This document shows, piece by piece, positions 6,249-8,782 of a DNA stretch of 8,782 nucleotides (the stretch's first letter is position 1; every line of letters begins with the position of its first letter). This DNA comes from Flavobacteriaceae bacterium (GTDB taxonomy: Bacteria > Bacteroidota > Bacteroidia > Flavobacteriales > Flavobacteriaceae): NCBI GenBank assembly GCA_002401385.1, contig NVSY01000018.1, positions 48,721 to 57,502 of the forward strand. The letters run 5' to 3'. A model generated the notes under the pieces. It saw only the letters and a program-made list of their open reading frames with translations, had not been told where the DNA came from and made no database searches. The position numbers were made by a program, and so were the translations under genes.

Positions 6249-7541
6249 GTGCTACTTGTATATACGCATAAAATTACACCAAGAGTTAATTATATTTTCA
6301 AACATATTTTTGTTCGAATTTTACAAATGCCTGTTTCTTTTACTACAAAAGTAGAGGAGTTTGTAGCACATAGTGGACCTAAAATTACTTACACAAAAGC
6401 CCCTTTGGGTACTGAGTTTTTTATTAGAAGCCACGATTTGTTATTCGAGCAAGGAGTAAATGATGTTGAAATAAATATTCAGAAATGGGGTGATGAACCT
6501 TGTTTTTTTAGTACAGGAGATGCTTCCACTATTCCTTATGATATTTTTGCTGCTAGTTTTTATTTGTTAAGTAGATATGAAGAATATTTACCTTTTGTAA
6601 CAGACGAGCATGAACGCTTTTCTCCTGAACAGAGTCTCGCCTATAAAAATGGTTTTTTAGAGAAACCTGTCATAGACATTTGGGCCTATAAATTTTTAGA
6701 ACTTTTAAAAGAGAAATTTCCACGCTATGAGTATCCAAAGCGAACGTTTAAATTTATTTCTATAATTAATGTCAGCAAAGTTTTTGCATTCAAACACAAA
6801 GGGTTAATTCGTACTTTTGGAGGATTTATAAATGATTTTTTCACGCTCCGATGGGTCAATTTATGGAACCGGTTTTTGGTTGTCTTTAATTTTAAAAGAG
6901 ATCCTTATAATACGTTTACGCACCTTCTTAAATTGCAAAAAGAGACAGGTATAGAAACCTTGTTTTTTTTTCTGATTAGTAATTATACAACTTTTGATAC
7001 CAATATTTCTACTACTAGTGCTACCTATGTTTCTTTGATAAAATCGGTGGGTGATTATGCAAAGGTTGGCTTATTATCTTCTTATTTTACGTATAACAAC
7101 TCCAGTAAATTGAAAAAAGAAAAAAATAAACTTGAAAGTATTACGAATGTTCCATTGTATAGATCTAGGCAACATTATTTGAGGTTAAATTTTCCAGATA
7201 CTTACGAAAGTTTGTTAGATCTGGATATTTTAGAAGATTATTCCATGGGCTATAATACCGCAGTGGGTTTTAGAGCAAGTTCCTGTACCCCTTTTTATTT
7301 TTACAATATAGACCTTGAAATTCAGACACCTTTAAAATTGTTTCCATTCGCAGTTTCTGACAGAGCATTAAACACAATTTTAGATTACACGGTAGATGAA
7401 AGTTTGGTGAAGATTACCACATTAAAAAATGAAGTTAAAAAAGTAAACGGTACATTTATTACTGTTTTTCATAATGAAAGCGTTGGGAATTACGGAGAAT
7501 GGGAAGGATGGAAAACCGTATATAAAAATATAGTAAAATAA
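6249..7541 (+). CDS. Polysaccharide-deacetylase-like protein (flavobacterial family)
   Basis: This 430-residue protein resembles a flavobacterial family annotated as polysaccharide deacetylase, with an N-terminal DUF7033-like region (about 1-160) and a divergent NodB-type barrel after it. Recognisable blocks are LLVYTHKITPRVNY at the start, PYDIFAASFYLLSRYEEY (96-113), NGFLEKPVIDIWAYKF (134-149), SRQHYLRLNFPDTY (306-319), DYSMGY (330-335) and FHNES (407-411). The start is GTG at 6249, directly after an in-frame TGA at 6246-6248. The first ATG (6327) would remove 26 residues that match the family, so GTG is preferred. From memory of the family, the expected IIDxD, GDY and GLHPSY motifs are replaced here by IINVS (172-176), SNY (244-246) and GLLSSY (274-279). 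This copy may therefore be inactive as a deacetylase. It has no signal peptide, so a cytoplasmic location is likely. It lies between radC and yjjG on one probable transcript. Confidence 0.75.
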   Translation: MLLVYTHKITPRVNYIFKHIFVRILQMPVSFTTKVEEFVAHSGPKITYTKAPLGTEFFIRSHDLLFEQGVNDVEINIQKWGDEPCFFSTGDASTIPYDIFAASFYLLSRYEEYLPFVTDEHERFSPEQSLAYKNGFLEKPVIDIWAYKFLELLKEKFPRYEYPKRTFKFISIINVSKVFAFKHKGLIRTFGGFINDFFTLRWVNLWNRFLVVFNFKRDPYNTFTHLLKLQKETGIETLFFFLISNYTTFDTNISTTSATYVSLIKSVGDYAKVGLLSSYFTYNNSSKLKKEKNKLESITNVPLYRSRQHYLRLNFPDTYESLLDLDILEDYSMGYNTAVGFRASSCTPFYFYNIDLEIQTPLKLFPFAVSDRALNTILDYTVDESLVKITTLKNEVKKVNGTFITVFHNESVGNYGEWEGWKTVYKNIVK

Positions 7542-8228
7542 ATGAGAAAAATTACAGACATTTTTTTTGATTTAGATCATACCTTATGGGATTTTGAAGC
7601 AAATTCTAAAGTGGCATTCGAATCAATTTTTAAAAAACATGCATTGCCTATTAATATCGAGAAGTTTTTAAATTATTACGTTCCAATAAATTTTAAATTT
7701 TGGAAATTGTATAGAGATGAAAAAATTTCACAGGAAACATTGAAATTCGGACGTCTAAAGGAAACATTTGAAATTATTAAAATTCAAGTGTCTTTTGATC
7801 AAATAAAAGCATTGTCTTCAGATTATTTAATAGAGTTACCTAAGAGCAATACCCTTTTTGAGGGGACTCATGTATTGCTTCAATATTTAAGGGCTAAAGG
7901 GTATAATATGCACATAATAACCAATGGTTTTGAAAAAGTACAAATTAAAAAACTTGAAAATTCCAATATTAATGAATATTTTGACCAAATTATTACTTCT
8001 GAAAGCGTAGGTGTAAAAAAGCCCAATCCACTTGTTTTTAATGAAGCACTGAAAATGGCAAATGTTACTGCTACCAATGCCATTATGATTGGAGATAATT
8101 GGGAAGCGGACATTATGGGAGCAAAAAATGCTGGGCTGGATGTGATCTATTGTAATTTTAATAAACAGTCTGTAGGAAATAATATTAAATCAGTAAACAA
8201 TTTATTAGAGATTAAACAGTTTTTATAA
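7542..8228 (+). CDS. yjjG: YjjG-type HAD noncanonical pyrimidine nucleotidase
   Basis: This 228-residue cytoplasmic phosphatase of the haloacid dehalogenase superfamily is full length. All four HAD motifs are visible: DLDHT (10-14) with nucleophile D10 and acid/base D12, motif II ITNG with T127, motif III lysine in GVKKPNP (K159/K160), and motif IV GDNWEAD with D185 and D190 for Mg2+. A helical C1-type cap lies at about 18-95. The DLDHTLWDFEANS opening and the GVKKPNPLVF segment are characteristic of the YjjG subfamily, which dephosphorylates nucleoside 5'-monophosphates and is thought to clean up noncanonical pyrimidine nucleotides. The ATG begins on the base immediately after the preceding TAA (ATAAATG context), so translation is probably coupled to the deacetylase-like gene. 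The exact substrate is inferred from the subfamily. Confidence 0.88.
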   Translation: MRKITDIFFDLDHTLWDFEANSKVAFESIFKKHALPINIEKFLNYYVPINFKFWKLYRDEKISQETLKFGRLKETFEIIKIQVSFDQIKALSSDYLIELPKSNTLFEGTHVLLQYLRAKGYNMHIITNGFEKVQIKKLENSNINEYFDQIITSESVGVKKPNPLVFNEALKMANVTATNAIMIGDNWEADIMGAKNAGLDVIYCNFNKQSVGNNIKSVNNLLEIKQFL

Positions 8229-8248
8229 ATAACAACCCCCCTAAAAAA

Positions 8249-8782
8249 ATGATGATTACCCCCACAAAAATCAGTTATTTTATGCTTATTGTACTGTGTT
8301 TTGCATGTACAAAGCCTATAGATATTGATCAGTTAGATGATGCAAGTTTTGAAACAGCTTACCTTTTTCCATTAATCCATTTGGAATTAAATGCACCTAA
8401 TTTTTTAAACGAATTTAATCAGGAAATCCCAGTTACAAGTGACGTAATTAATGTGCCTAGTATGCATGATTTGTACCCTTACCTCAATAGGGCTGAGTTC
8501 ACCGTGAAAACAACCAATAGTTTCAATAGAAATTTTACACTTAACATACTCTTTTTTGATGAAGAGAAAAATCTTATTTACACATTGCAACCAGTAATAA
8601 CGGTTCCTTCAAATTCATCAGAACTGACCCACGAACTTGTGATACCTGAAAAGGATATCAATATTATGTACAGTACACGTTATTTTGGAATGTATATGTC
8701 CTTATGGAATAGTGGTTCCGGTGAGATAATTACTGTTACAGATATTTCAGAATTCAAATTGAAATCTTCAATGAAATTATAT
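8249..8782 (+). CDS. Putative lipoprotein of unknown function, 3' end outside the window
   Basis: An open frame of 178 codons runs from ATG at 8249 (or the adjacent ATG at 8252) to the window edge without a stop. The N-terminus has a short basic region (K7), a hydrophobic stretch (YFMLIVL) and the sequence LCFAC, where C20 would be the lipidated cysteine. This is a loose but acceptable Bacteroidota lipobox. After CTKPIDID, the mature part is rich in alternating hydrophobic and polar residues (for example RAEFTVKTTNSF, TLNILFFDEE, LQPVITVP), suggesting a beta-sandwich domain. I do not recognise a named family. It starts 20 bases after the yjjG stop on the same strand with no terminator between, so it is likely co-transcribed. 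An envelope location facing the periplasm or cell surface is inferred. Lipoproteins of this sort often precede an outer-membrane protein gene, but that region is not visible. Confidence 0.75.
   Translation, partial: MMITPTKISYFMLIVLCFACTKPIDIDQLDDASFETAYLFPLIHLELNAPNFLNEFNQEIPVTSDVINVPSMHDLYPYLNRAEFTVKTTNSFNRNFTLNILFFDEEKNLIYTLQPVITVPSNSSELTHELVIPEKDINIMYSTRYFGMYMSLWNSGSGEIITVTDISEFKLKSSMKLY

Noticed and set aside
6963..6971. Run of nine T inside the deacetylase-like gene as a possible phase-variable slippage site
   Set aside because: The run encodes an FFF stretch expected in the family, and similar T runs occur elsewhere in this AT-rich window (for example 7561-7568 in the HAD motif I region).
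8405..8590. Minus-strand open frame of 61 codons
   Set aside because: It lies opposite the lipoprotein frame, which has a signal peptide and continues uninterrupted to the window edge.

Overview
The window looks like core chromosome of a Bacteroidota member, most likely a marine-type member of the Flavobacteriaceae. The DNA is strongly AT-rich, and Shine-Dalgarno sequences are scarce, with A-rich leaders in front of starts instead. Two upstream regions carry TATATTTG, which fits the Bacteroidetes -7 element TAnnTTTG. Every protein reads like a flavobacterial homologue. I see no rRNA, tRNA, CRISPR array, insertion sequence, phage gene or attachment site, and codon use appears even across the window.

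Region 1 (1-2076, + strand) is the end of a tightly packed operon that enters from the left. It holds a DUF2249 protein (5' end outside the window), a 12-helix membrane protein related to NnrS and haem-copper oxidase subunit I, and a MIP18/DUF59 iron-sulfur assembly factor. It closes on a strong bidirectional hairpin terminator. This gene set usually travels with denitrification, nitric oxide or microaerobic respiration genes, so respiratory or NO-stress accessory work is the likely role.

Region 2 (2094-5474, - strand) is read toward region 1. It contains trkA then trkH, two bases apart, which form a complete Trk potassium uptake system. After a 94-base gap comes a secreted DUF2147 protein that probably has its own promoter.

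Region 3 (5533-8782, + strand) diverges from trkA across a 58-base intergenic region. It holds radC, a polysaccharide-deacetylase-like protein with a GTG start, a YjjG-type HAD nucleotidase that begins on the base after the preceding stop codon, and an unrecognised lipoprotein that runs off the right edge. The spacing suggests one transcript, but the four products do not form an obvious pathway.

Most of the window is ordinary housekeeping sequence. The points most worth a second look are the deacetylase-like protein, where several expected metal or catalytic residues appear replaced together, the oxidase-like membrane protein, which lacks the copper-site histidines, and the uncharacterised lipoprotein. 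I found no convincing new defence, mobile or RNA system.
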